Shown here: positions 12,201 through 25,500 of the stretch, in pieces
How the letters are laid out: each line of letters begins with the position of its first letter
Position numbering within the stretch: the stretch's first letter is position 1
Origin: Agrostemma githago
Taxonomy: Eukaryota; Streptophyta; Magnoliopsida; Caryophyllales; Caryophyllaceae
Reading direction: 5' to 3'
DNA: 64,000 nucleotides
Assembly (NCBI GenBank): GCA_958450325.1
Contig: OY288253.1
Location: 61,628,266-61,692,265, forward strand
Program-made: the position numbers and the translations under genes
The notes under the pieces: model-generated
The model's database searches: none
The model's input: only the letters and a program-made list of their open reading frames with translations
Told to the model about the DNA's origin: nothing

Positions 12201-15200
12201 TCAGTGTCAAAATTCAATGCCTAAGCTATGTAATATAACCCAAAAATTCAATTGAATAGCCAATAATCGTACTTTCAATATACTAACATGCAAAAAAAGT
12301 ATAGAGAAGTGTAGTACGTAGAGGACTGTGGAGGATAGGCGGCAGTGAGGCTTGTGTTACTTCTTGTAGATTGATGCTCATAAGAGTAATAAAAATTAAA
12401 GCATCTGAACACTCGTTAAAACAATCCATAAAAAACATTTGTAAAATGGTCTCCCTTGAACGTAAAAAGTTTATAATCAAAAGGAAAAAACAAACAATGG
12501 TAAAATCATCAAAGTTTGAAGTGATTGGTAGTAGAATGAACATTTAACAAACAACTAAAAATTGTTGTTCCCGACAAGTTGTATGAAGCTATTTTTTTAG
12601 TATGAATCAACCAAAAATTCTTATGAAGAGAAGGAGGAGAAGAATGATAGAGTGGGCATAATACCTAGGGATTTGTATCAATTACATATATAAGCAAAGC
12701 AGTCGAGTGGGAATTTTTTGTTTGGAGGTATAGATGCAGCGTAGCCCACTTTAAAAAATATGGCCCATTAACTTTCTAAAGTTGGTGTGCGCAGTAGGCG
12801 GGGAGGTGTAATAGTATGGTTTCTGTATTATATATTTAATTTAATTGCACTATCAATCAACCCGAGGAACTTAGTTTATATATTACTCCATATATTGTAA
12901 TACTTGCATACAAAATATGTTAATTGCACTCTTATCATGAGCCACTACTTTAAAACCCTGGCCATGTTTTTATGTTGGTAAATGTTATTTAAGGCCCCCT
13001 TGGAGGAAAATGCTGCTCTAGCTCATGATAACTTGCCACCATACCTGAGCTTATTTGCTTTTCAGGACGCTGATCATTATCATTTTTATGCATTTTTTTT
13101 GTAAAATTCGTTTAACAGTGGTTTTACTTTATGCCTCAATGCTTACTGCATATGCTTAGTAACAACTGCTTTTTATAGTTTGAGCCAGGCTAAAATAGTG
13201 CCTATCAACATTGCAGATTAAGAACAGCCGAGGAGATGTTCTCCAATGTAGTCACTATATTGCTCTTGCGAACCCTGATGGGAAGACCTTACCTTGTGTA
13301 ATATACTGCCATGGTAACAGGTTAGTTAACATAAATTTATGCCAATAAAGTTTACACACTGATCGGATTCTTTGGTCTAATTAATCTCACTGAGAAGAAG
13401 TTGCATTGTAAATTTACACTTTTAGATTATTCTCATTAGTTGAATGTTCTATGTAGTATTGTCTTTTGTGCGGGCTGACTTTTATTGACTTCTTGGGGAG
13501 ATGTGCTTTTGTTTGTTTTCATGGTCAGTCATTGGTATTCCAACTTATCGTTTAACGATGTCACAGAAAAGGTGAACCTTCATTTGTTACTTGAAGCGAA
13601 TGCGTGAAATGATACACGGATTGTCTCTATTGTATATTCATTAATGGGTATGTATTAAGGGCCAAATATTCTGGCTTACCTGAGTCTTATGTCATGTGTT
13701 GTCGCATCTATGACTGGGGCTCATGTGGGTTTCATTGCTATCTGACCTACATGGTTTGTCCCCTAGTTTTCCGTGCTTGCTGTCCCAGGTTTCTGGTTAG
13801 CATTACTCATGATATAAAAGTCTGGGTAGACCCAGTAAGGGGAAATGTTATGCAATGCCATTCTTTTCTTCCATTCATATCCTGAAGCAAGAAGATCAGA
13901 ACATTCATATATTTAGGCCGAGCACAATGGTATTTGCATTTGAGAAAATGCTGAACTTTGGGCATCTACTGGGAACTCTTAAGGTGGTTGAAAGAATTCT
14001 AAATATATCTTTACAGTTTATACATACTAAAGTTGAACTCATGAATTGAACTTACCTTTGTCTCCAAGGGCTTCACAAATGGTGGGTGGGTTCGGTTGGG
14101 GGGCGGGGGTCAAATGTATGGAAGATAACACGTGTATTACATAGAGAGGCTGATTCCAGATGACACCAGGGGAAATCTTTATGTGCATAATTATGTTGCT
14201 GAAGTCCATCCCTTAATTTTTGAATAATTTTTTTTATGTTTAGATTGTATTTGTTTTCGGAAGCTACTTGTTGTACCATCCAGGTTCTCGTTGTAATCTT
14301 ATTTGTATATGCCTTATGAAGTCACACTGACTGTGTATGTATTCGCCTTCCCATACCCTATGGTTTCCTGGAATCCAAGTGCAATGTTTTCGTTATATTT
14401 TTTTTTAAGTTGTACTCCGTATTTTTTTTATTAGTAATCAACTTTGCTAGCGACAAGCTCAATGTCAATTGGTGTGCCAGTGGGTGTAGGGCAGATGCCA
14501 GTGAAGCTGCCATAATATTGCTGCCATTGAATATCTCAGTTTTCACCTTGGACTTTTCGGGTTCCGGACTCTCCGGAGGAGAGCATGTTACCCTGGGGTG
14601 GAATGAGGTTGGTTATCATGCATGTTTCATGGAATTACTTATTCATTTCTTTCTCAATAGATAAAAAAGTGTCGATCTTTGATTTACACGATAGAGTTAG
14701 TTTGTCAACAGCAACAGTAAAACTTGATTCGATGATGAATTTTTGGCTGTTTTAATCATGCATCTTTTGATCAGTCAAACCCTTTCCTTCCCAGTATGTT
14801 TGTCATTCTTGTGTGATGTTCGCGCATGTGCCCCATTGTCATTGTAGGTTGCAGTAATATGTCTTCCTTTGATTTTCACAGAAAGATGATCTCAAGTCCG
14901 TGGTGGAATATTTGAGATTAGATGGGAATATATCTACAATTGGCTTGTGGGGCCGTTCTATGGGTGCAGTTACCAGGTTTCGTGAGCATCTCATTTAGTT
15001 CCTTGTATTTTATTCGATATATTTCGTGGTGCAGTAAATCTTGTACTGGTTTATGATGATCTCCTTTTCTGGTAAAAAAACTCTTCACTTTTTTACTATT
15101 CTTTTTTCTGTTGCTTCTGTAGCTTAATGTATGGAGCAGAGGATCCATCGATTGCTGGTATGGTGCTTGACAGTCCCTTCTCAGACTTGGTTGATTTGAT

Positions 15201-18200
15201 GATGGAGCTTGTAGATACCTACAAAGTCAGAATTCCCAAGTTTACCGTAAGTAACATCTTATAGTCTTGGCTATCAGACGTCTCCGCTTATTAAGCAAAT
15301 ACGGAGTATTTATTATTTGCCAATTCTAAAGTGTCTAAGCTCGTCTCTTTTGTGATTATTGAAATACAAAAAGATTTCTGAGTGGCGTTTTTTATGCGTG
15401 TACGCTAAAGCAATAGATTATCTATATTCCAGATTCCTATGTTTTTGGTAAGATACATATTACATTATGACGGTCCTAGTTTGTAGAAGTCACTGCTTCA
15501 TTAGTATTGAAAAATTATTATCTATTTACCCGATAATTAAATTGCCTAGAGTCATTTCCCTCCAGCTCATTTACCGACAATTGAAATACAGCAAAGATCA
15601 ATGAGTGGCTATGTGTATATGTAGAGCTTATCTCTATCTATTGTATCTAGATGTCTATTGGCTCTTTGGCATATTTTTAACCTTGTAACTCTTTCCTTCC
15701 TTATCATAATTATATCTATCATTGAATGCTTTGTTTGCCTAATTTTAATTATGAATTTTGATAGGGATAACAATAGTAAAAGCTAACATGATATTCTGTT
15801 GTAGATCAAATTTGCCATTCAATACATGAGAAGAGCAATCTTGAAGAAGGCGAAATTTGACATAATGGACCTGAACACCGTTAAGGTTATGCTGGCTTCC
15901 CTTTCTTTTCTGATTTGTTTGCTAGTGGCTTTACAGTGGTAGAATTATATGGATCAGTAGTTTACCAAGTCATATTTATGCGTGTACTTTATATCTTCTT
16001 GCTAAAGTTGTATGCCTCTTGTCAATGTCTTATGTCTTGGTACTGTTTCGAAATAAAAATATAATTTGGGCTTTTTCATCTACAATTTGAATGAAGTTAT
16101 TAAGGAAAAAAAGGGTTTGGATTGCTTCAGCGTGATGCTGTAGGTGTAAAGGATCTTTTACAAGGGTGTTCTAGTGCATTGTACATTCTTATTCAAGACT
16201 TCTATAATTCATTCTTCATCGGTATGACTGTAACTGTAAATCGCAAATCTCCAATGGAGCCATAGAATCATTATTCTTGTGTTTTAAATTATGATGGAAT
16301 CAAGCCAATCGAGTAGCTAAACTAGGTGCCCTTCTTTTTATAGTGATGCAACAGTCCTTCTATGCACTCCTTCTATGCAAGTATCATTTTGTCATATGGA
16401 AATAGTTTCTCTATTGCTAACATATGGGTAAGGCTCTACCTCTTGTACCTGACAATATTTGAAACTTTTGAGTCATTGGAGGTGATGTTATTTGTTTTAA
16501 TATTGACACATTCATATGTTCTTGTGACTGGATGATGCCTTTTGTAAGGCAAATTTTCGATTCCTGCATATTACTTGCCATCCATCCGAAACATATTGTG
16601 AGATTCCCTAGTGCGCTATGCCGTTAACATTATTGTTCTTGCCTTTATGGTGATGATTTTCTAACATTGGTTATTACGTCATCTATTCTCAAGAACAGGT
16701 GGCAAAGCACAGCTTTGTACCTGTGTTGTTTGGCCATGGGATTGATGATGATTTTATACAGCCTCACCATTCTGAACGTATATTTGATGTATACATGGTA
16801 AGTCTTTAAGCACCTTTGTTGCTCCTCCCTCCTCCCTTAGGATGTTCTAGATCACTAGATGTATGTAAGTCTGTACGGTATAATATATAATATTAAGGCC
16901 TGCTTTAATAGTCCAATTATTAGCTTACATTCTTGAGCATTAACTGCGAGCTGGGAACTTCATCTATAGTGGGGCTTAGTGCCCATTGACAAATCCATAT
17001 TCCGTTTACTTGAATCTACTACATTTGCTTTTGGATAAAAGTTTTTGGAGATAGAACATGAGAAAAGAATGGGATCCACGCTCATACGTGGGGGTTCTTG
17101 TGGAATAATTTTACCCAAGGTGGAAATGTAATGCATTAATTTGAATTTCTGATCAAGGATAAGTTTGATTTGCCCATAGAGGCACATGGTATTGGAAGTT
17201 TCAAACAAAAGGAAGTGGTGTCTGTGGCAGTGTAAGTGAGGTAGTGTCAAGAGCTTTCGTCCAATTAAGTTCAATTTTCAGTACTTGGACAAGATCTGCT
17301 TAGTGCTTACTATTGCCATCAGAAATAGTAGAGATTCTTTAACAATAAATTGCCATCTTTGCTTTGTGTTGAAAATGTTCTTTGATTGTTCCTCTTATAT
17401 TTTTAAATTATGATGCCTAACAGGGAGACAAAAATATCATCAAATTTGAGGGCGACCATAACTCTCCAAGGCCTCAATTTTACTTTGATTCCATAAGCAT
17501 TTTTTTCAACAATGTATTGCAACCCCCGCTGGATGAAGCTCCTGTAAGCTTATACGACCCAGTACAAGAGTATATTGACAAGGTATATGACAGTTTTGCA
17601 TCAATAAATCTACAGTTTGATGACATGCAAGCAAATAAATCTCTCTTTTACCGCATCTTTAGGCCACTTGGAATGCATTGCATGGACTAGGTTATACTGG
17701 CAGGAAATCGTCAGGTGCATATAAAGGCTTGATTTTATACTTGCTTCTGATCCACCTATATATCAGTATTTCTGACACAGTGTATCGCCTATGTTTCTGC
17801 AGTTCCTACCACAAGTGGCTCTGGGGATGCAATTGAGCAGCTTCGTTCCAAACGGCCAATGAGCCGTATGGAGGTAAGTAATGACTGACACTTACTAGTT
17901 TTATTTTCTGTGCAATAAATGTATGTTCTATTGAATTGTTGATGTATGCCTCAATTTATCAACATATCAGGTTCCTGCAACTGTGACCGAGGGAGATGAA
18001 CTACTTGAAGAAAAGGTACATCGTTTCTGACTTCTGGAGAACATGATAATAGTTACTGGCTCCATTTTTCCGAAACCTTTAAGGCTCTACGTTTCGGGTA
18101 TATGAGATGCAAAATAATTGATGAAAAAAAGGAAGCTTACTTTCTTAATATAAATATAGGCTAGTCCTGGCCTTTTTGGTTGGTTTTCTTAAGTAACTTT

Positions 18201-19254
18201 ATTATTTGTTACGTTACCACTTACCAGTTACCACCAGTTGGTCATGCAAAGATTCTCACACCCAAATAAACGTTGCTATCTAATTACAAGAGTTCTGCTG
18301 CTTTTCTTCAAAACTGAAATAGTCACTTCTCATTGTAATTAATTATTGAAATTGTGGAATCTAATTGTATTTAGCTAACACAATGATCTGCCACAGGCAG
18401 AGGCTGAGGCTGTCAGAAATGAATCTCCTTCGTCAAGTTCCAGAATGATCAATTTTGAGCTGGCCAATGGTCAGCCCTATGGTCCTCATGTTCCTATATC
18501 CGTTGATGATAATCACTACATTGAATATCCTCTTGATTCATCAAATGACTTTCCTCTTGACTTTGAGGACGAAGAAAGGGTGCGTCAATTACTTGATGAT
18601 GTTTTACTTGTACAAGCTCTTTTTTTGTGAGTCTTTCTTTAGAGGGCCGCTCATGCACCAACCCAGATATTTTTACATCCCTCCCTCCCTCCCTTAAATG
18701 TAGGGTTAATTAGCTGGTCTCGTACGTAAGCCGTCTCGTGTTTATTTTTTTGTGTGACATGAGACAAATTTCCTGGTGGCACCGATTTCATAATGATCTC
18801 ATCTCATCTGTATCTGCAGATGGTCATGGAAGCCATAATGGAGTCCTTAAAAGACATGGAATTGCCTCAAACAGCAGAAGAGTCACCATCTCGTGCTGAC
18901 TCAAACACTTCCGATCATAACAGTAAAAAACTTAAGCCCGATATTCTTGCTGATAAAGACAGGTGTGGGTCATCAAAGACCGTTTCAACTCCACAGTTAG
19001 GCACAAGTGCTAATGACGATGAATCTCCAATCTTCATTCCTATTACAAATGGCTCTTCTGAATCTCCATCTGATGGAATATCTTCACAAGAATCATGCAG
19101 TGAAAATGATTCTGCTGATAATAAACATGTTGGGGCTGTGGACCCGGGTGACGGTACGAAAGCTACGTTGACGGTTGTGAGAAATTCAAGCGGAAATATT
19201 ATGGATGGTTTATTTCGTCGCCGAGATTGGAATATCTTTAAAAGCACAAAGTAG
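9226..19254 (+). CDS. Alpha/beta hydrolase (S33 / BEM46-like), 14 coding exons
   Basis: Exons: 9226-9263, 10574-10655, 13217-13320, 14481-14607, 14882-14976, 15123-15246, 15805-15885, 16699-16797, 17424-17582, 17663-17714, 17803-17873, 17971-18015, 18397-18579, 18820-19254. They total 1695 nt (564 aa); all introns are GT-AG and all junctions keep frame. The N-terminal ~280 residues are an alpha/beta hydrolase: oxyanion strand VIYCHGNSG (~70), nucleophile elbow GRSMG with Ser143, acid Asp234 in GHGIDDDFIQPHHS, and His262 in GDHNSPRP. No signal peptide or membrane segment is evident, so it is probably cytosolic. The C-terminal half is low-complexity and acidic, with a ubiquitin-interacting-motif-like helix at 416-433. 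The substrate is unknown; plant relatives are annotated only as S33 aminopeptidase-like or BEM46-like hydrolases. It is convergent with the PIG-N gene. Confidence 0.9.
9500..10470 (+). repeat. Tandem repeat, ~290 bp x ~3.3, in hydrolase intron 1
   Basis: The word TTTACACGATTAACCGATTTG and variants recur at about 9533, 9799, 10106 and 10398 (spacings ~266, 307 and 292). Each is followed in order by the same landmarks: CACCCTCAAAT, TTTTGTGAGGTTGTTT, GGACCACGTTTCAATTT. Copies are diverged by substitutions and small indels, so the array is old. I see no open frame or terminal inverted repeat. Confidence 0.85.
10496..10512. repeat. Poly-C run (17 C)
   Basis: Seventeen consecutive C just after the intron 1 tandem array. 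Length may be unreliable in sequencing. Confidence 0.9.
11531..11791. mobile_element. Stowaway-type MITE in hydrolase intron 2
   Basis: 261 bp, flanked by TA on both sides. The terminal inverted repeats start CTCCCTCCCATC and extend about 30 bp with few mismatches to the far end (…GGGAGGGAG). The interior is AT-rich and non-coding. CTCCCTCC ends with TA target duplication are the hallmark of Stowaway (Tc1/mariner-derived) MITEs. It lies in the 2.56-kb second intron. Confidence 0.9.
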
Positions 19255-20730
19255 ACATTATTCTAACAATGGTGCTGACTTTATATTCTTTACTGTTTGT
19301 TGCAAAGAAGGAAGAAAGGAAGGCCTGAAGCTTCAAAAGGACCAGGGACAAATTCACATGAGCTAACCCCTTTTTTTTGTCCTGTTTATTTTTATTGACA
19401 ATTGACTGACAATAGTGTCAGGCTCTGTAAATTTCTGCCTAAAAGTCGAATAGAAGATGTGTGTAGTGTAGCGAGTGTACTTTGCTCAAGAAACTGAAAA
19501 AACGAGCGATTCTTTGATGTGCATGAAATTATTTCCATGTTATTGTAAATTACAGTAATTTTCAACTGTTTTTAGCTTTCCTCCTTCCACGAGACCACGA
19601 CACATAATTTACATGATAACTTAGCATGTACATTGTACAGTAAACATCACTCCCGGATGCATGTTTTCGCAAAGCCCAAACATTACAAGATCAGTCGATG
19701 GATGGGGAGATTACAGGTCAAAACGATGGCTTACAAACCATAATTTTGAACAGTTGATTTCGATGGATATACTCGTCTTCTGGTGAATAGAGTCAAATAA
19801 CACTCCACGTGATTAGATGGAACAAGTGTGGTTCTTGTTATTTTTCATGCATTTTGCTTTTGCCTTCCGTATAATTTGACTCATTACAACTTCAATAAGA
19901 ATATGCCCACCTTGGTAAAAAATTAGTCTAGACTGTCTCACACAATTATTGTGAGACTTAATTAAATTACACCAATAACCAACAAGAAAATAAAATTAAA
20001 ATAAATTAAAAATAAAAGTGCGATAAACGTTAGTGTGAGACTGTCCGAGGACTTTTTGTGAAAAAAAAGGACTGTGACCATCTAGGTATCAAAAGGAAAA
20101 AGAATATGCCCATCTGTAACTAAAAAATTTAAGTAGCTACGCCTCTTTCATATATTTCATTTGTTCCAACTTCCAATCAATTGTATACATTTAATCAAAA
20201 TACTAGGGGTTTAAAAAAAATAGTGACATTTTTACGTAAATAGATGAAGGATATTGATCATATAAATCTTTTACAAAAAGAGAATTGTAAAGATTTCATT
20301 TATGTCCAAAACAAGGCCACGTGACATTTTTTATTTAAAATAGGACGATCAGTTTAGGTTAAGAATTTTACATTTTTAATTAATTTTTAACCTTAATCGA
20401 GTTAGGAACTGTCATTTTAATTGATCTAAAAGGAGTCTCATATTTCTTCTTTGAAAGAGAATTCCTTTTTGACTTTTACGAGTGAAATGTATGATTTTGA
20501 CACCGGTTTCATTTAAAAAAAACAGCATCACAAGATTCACAACCTTCTTTGATGGAAGTCTACCGATCTTCATCACCAATCTTGATCTCAGAGGAAGGAG
20601 AGTAAGAGAAATGAGTTCAAAAGAGTGAATGGGGCCGCGGACACAAGGGAAAACCTCAAAAATTTCGGAACAAAACATACATTTGTGATTGTGAGCTAGT
20701 TTACAGGACAGTAGGCTAATAAGGAAAAGA
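19255..20730. other. Intergenic region between two convergent genes
   Basis: It holds the 3' UTRs of the hydrolase (plus strand) and PIG-N (minus strand). Apart from a probable small inverted-repeat element at 19931-20045 I see no gene. The 88-codon minus-strand frame at 20412-20678 has no recognisable features. Confidence 0.6.
19931..20045. mobile_element. Possible small MITE remnant
   Basis: GACTGTCTCACAC at 19931 is matched by GTGTGAGACTGTC ending at 20045 (12 of 13 bases complementary), with an AT-rich interior. Related words (GTCTC…GAGAC) recur near 18716-18770. No clear target duplication was found. Confidence 0.4.
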
Positions 20731-22474
20731 CTAAACTAGTTTACGGGACAAAGATGCCGAAGATCTGATCTGGATGTCCTTGGTATATACATTTGTGAGT
20801 GCAAAGAGCAGAAGCACGAATACAACTTGAGCACTCATTATTCCAAAATGGCTTATGCTGTTCCCTATCTCCATCCAACTTCCTGTATTTCGAACCTGAT
20901 ATGGATATGGTGCGCATAAAGTAATGTTTCAGCAGCAGCAGCTAATAAAAGACTTCATAACATACACTGACACATTACACATTGTTTTGATAACACGAAT
21001 GTACTCGTATAGTAAAAGGAAGAGGAATGGAGAAAGAGGGGCGGGAAATGGAAGGGAGTGGAGTGGAGTGGAGGGGAGGCTCCAAACCTTTCCTTGGATG
21101 GGAAATTATTTGGCTTGGACGAGGAAACGGAGGGATTCATTTTCCCTTTCCCATAAATCCCTCCACCCTCTATTTTGCTATCCAAATGAGGAAATTCATT
21201 TCCTTCCGAATCTACCCCCTCCGTTTCCCTCTAAATTCTCCAATCCAAATGCACCCTAAATATAATACTCGCTCGCATACAATCCAAAGGTAACATTTAT
21301 CACAAACGGATCATCCAATTCAAACTACTCATTCTATTCTACATTTGGCCAAAAACTTTACTAACTAATCTTAAGTTGATCTCCCAATTCGAGTATTCGA
21401 TGTGAAATTATGAATTGGAGCACATTTACTTATAGCTAAAAACTAAGGTTGTAGATAACAGTACCAACATCTGTAAAACTGAATTGAATAAAAAAAAATT
21501 AGGAAGAACTGCATTGATTAATTAAGATCCCATACCAGCTCAATAGCACAATCAGAATTCCCATCATCGCATAAACAGTATGCACGAAGATACCATGAAA
21601 TGAGAAAAGATTACAGTAAACATACCAGGAAGAAAAAATGGATAGTCATTACGTCTGAAAAGAGTACCACCAGAAAATACAGTCCCAGGCGTGGAACCCG
21701 AATAAGTTTGGTTATAGTACTAAAGACACAACTGCACATTACAACCAAATCAGATCAATATACATTATCTACAGATTAGAAGTGTGTTCAGTAAGTATGG
21801 TTAACATAAAAAGTTTACATTACAGTACTTCTTTTGTGTGCACAATTTCATCTCTGCTTCAAAAGGCCAAATCTCAATATCTACTACCTCCATTTCATTT
21901 TTATAGTTTTGATTAGGAGGTCAAATAATAATTCATGCTAGCCGACCCCAAATCTCTTTGGGAATATACCTGAAGTTGTATCACCACTATGAAAAACATG
22001 GTGGTTCAATGACTGCTATGGAAACATCCAAGTCTTGAACTCTGATGAATCCCGCTAGCTCCTCTAGTTAGTCTAGTATGTGACACTAACTATAGTTCAG
22101 AATGACTCAGACATACTCCAACAACATTTGTGGCCTGATGGAACCCGCCATAACCACTGTTCAACAGTCTTACACAGAAGACAGAAAAAATACTACCTCC
22201 ATACCGCATTTATCATCCCCATTAGACTATGGTCATCATTCAAAGTCAATTTGACCATAAATTTCTCCAAATATATGTAAATGTGCCATGTTTTAATTAT
22301 CAAACAACTATTTTCATATTATAATTGTGGAAAAAAATTGTTATCTATTGTATATCGCAAGAAATTATCTGTCAAAGTCGACAAAGTTTGATCCTAAAGT
22401 CTGACTGGACAATGCAAATTGGCTAGAGTGGGTAACATGTTTAAACTTTTAATAATCTATCAGCAATCAAACTT

Positions 22475-22510
<36 letters not shown>

Positions 22511-25500
22511 ACAAAAATTAAATCAAATCATCATGAGACATCGTGTTACCAGTAAATGTGGGAGATTGAACAGAAGGACAAGAGAAAGAAGAACAAGGTG
22601 GTAGCACTTACATCACAAGCATAAAGGGAATGAATAACTTGAAAATTAGAAGGGCTGCCATCAAAAATGGCTGCAAAGTGAATATATAAGATCAGAATTA
22701 GCTAGAAGATCAGAATTTTGAGCATTCCTAAAGATATTTTTATGTTTACTTACACTGAAGACTGTGATGAAACGGTAGACAGATGATATCTCGAAACTTG
22801 CAATACTTGCAAAGTTTCCCGTGCCGAAAAAGGCAACATTAAACAAAACCATCTGCACAAGAGTCGAGTGTCAATGTCTGGGGTAGGAATAGCTTGAACT
22901 GAGGTAAGAATACATCAATAAACATGGCTTAAAATAGAAAACCTTCAGAAGACCGGATTAGTGAACTAGAACCAACCCTTTCTCTAGACATGAATCATGA
23001 ACTTTGATAAATACTCAGACTCAAGCGTATTTGTTGTTAGGTGATACCCTTACCCTCGTTTTTCCCACTATCCTTTTACATCTATGAACCCGATCTAACC
23101 CTACTCCTTTTCCTATTTGAATTCATCTTCATTTTAGTTATTGCTCTAGTTATTTGTTGCTTTAGTTTAATCTTATTTGAATCGTTTAGTTTATGTTAAT
23201 CTTAGTTTCTAGTCTTGTCCAAACCCAAAAGTATCTTCCTCCATTGTTTCTTGTGACTTTGTCTTGTCTCTAAGCTTACTCTAGTTTATTCTCTACCGTC
23301 TCCGTGGACCGACCCGACTTGCCCCTAGCTACTAGTTAGGTTAAGTTGGTTTATTTGGTGTTGGGGTCGACGACAAATCCCTCCATCAATGAGGCCATGA
23401 GACGAACTGGTGTTTTGAGGAAGTCGCAACCAATGGCGAATTATTGGTATTTTAGGAGGGAGCATTCCCTGTTCCTCAAACCAATAGCGTTCCTGGAACC
23501 CGTTCCTCAAACTAAGTAGAACATGAAACCATGCAACGGTATGCCTTTCATTCTATTCCAAAACCAATAAAGATATCAAGTTGAAGAAAAAAATGTGACT
23601 TACGAAGACCAACGGAATTCTGGCATCAGAAAACTTCAGCGGCCTATCCTCATGTTCTGCAGAAATCTCTTCTGCCATAGTATCATCAGAAGATCTTTTT
23701 TCTCTCCTCAGAGAGAGAATTGTATTTTCAAACAATATCCATGCCATTAGTACAAGACTGAATGCAGCATAGAACAGTGCTTCATATCTACATAAAGATC
23801 AGAACAAAGACGATCAATTAAAGCCCTTCAAACACGGCAAGGCACGTAGTGATGAACACTTGAATCTCGACTTTATTTATAACATAGAATTGAAGAATGC
23901 ATATGTACCCGATAGATAAAAGCAAAAATGCTGGTGCAAATCCGAGAAATATGGAAGTTATTCTAGATAAAAGACTTGGCGCTGAAAACAACGGAAGAAC
24001 CAATGAAACACCTATATGAAAACACATAAGACATGTCAGAAGAAATGAAATAACACTAACAAATGCCAAAGCAATAGATTCACAAGAACGATAACATTAA
24101 CATAACCCCATTGCCTTGGGGGCTCTAGTAGATTGCAAGGTAAGGAGTTAGGTGTACCCAGCCACAAGATTTAGTGTGTCATGTTGTTTCTTCGTCAAAA
24201 GACATACCCAAAAGATAATTAGTCCAGGGTTACATTGTAAAAGGAGACAAAACCAACAGCTGTTTAATTCAGGAAAAAAAATAGCAATAAAATACATTCA
24301 ATCAAAGATCAGCATAAGCGCCAGCATGAATCAATTAGGATATTAGATGTCACCTTATAAATGCACATACATATGGCTTATAGTCATGTACGTGTAAAAT
24401 AAAGTTATTAACATGCCCATGGTGACTAACTAGATTGCCTTCTCTCTTTTGAATTACTGAATGTATATCCAATTTCATCAGAGCATATATACTCAACCTT
24501 TCGGATCTAACAACAAATTCAAATTATTGTGCTAAACAATTAAAAGAGTTAGGAATTAGAAGCTGGTGAAATATCTTCTTGTTCAGGAGATAGACAAAAA
24601 AAAAAAGAATATGAGAGGATACTCAAGACTCAATATATACCTGCAACAAACCAATTTATTAATTGGTGCAAAACAAGCAATTCTTGATTTTGGGTTCTGT
24701 GAGATGTTGATAGGGGCACCATGATAGATGATAAGCCCACCAAAAAAGCCTATATTGTTTAAAATATTATCACACATCAGGGTAATGACAAAAAAAGAAA
24801 AAGAAGAAGAGAGTATGGTGGGCAATCATTAAGGCATTGGAAGGTCCGAATTGGTCAATCAACTAATCATTTAAGCACCTGCAAATGAAAAAGCATTGGA
24901 AGCTTCGGCTTGGTCAATTCATGATTCAGAATATGTAGCCAATATTTATTATCTTCACTGTACAACTCCAGCCACCTAGCGGCCCCTCCAACAATAATTA
25001 TAAGAGCCCCACTAGCAACTCTGCATACAAATAGAGCGCAAGGTAGAACATTATCTCATGTTAGATAATATATATGGTTTTACAATTTCAGCCATGGCAC
25101 TAAAACAGGACCAATTAACCGCGACCACATTTTGAGGCAATTTCAGTCACATTTTGGGTGGAATGAACAAGAACTGATAAATACAATGGTTTGATACGTT
25201 AAATTTTCAGATTTATATTTGTAACCATGCAAGCGACGACCTATGCATTTCACACAAAACGAGGGTTAGCCAAAAAGACTCCCGTCCATGGTGAGATAAA
25301 GGAATCAGAGGTATACAACCTTATCCGCGTCTTACAAACAGATGTTTCCGGACTCCTTATAATGAGATTGCCTCAAAAATTGGAGTTTCTGAACGCCTTA
25401 GAATGAGTATTGCGTCGACAATTATATCAACTGAATGCTACGTACTTGAGTATATAACATACAAAATGCATTACACTCCAGTTAGCCATTTTACATCACT

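Noticed and set aside
22188..22440. Possible further Stowaway-like MITE starting ACTACCTCCATACCGC
   Set aside because: I could not find a matching inverted end or a TA duplication; at best a decayed remnant.
24583..24825. 80-codon minus-strand frame in the PIG-N region
   Set aside because: It reads exon 11 in the wrong frame; the correct frame (LVGLSSIMVPLSTSHRTQN) joins neighbouring exons.
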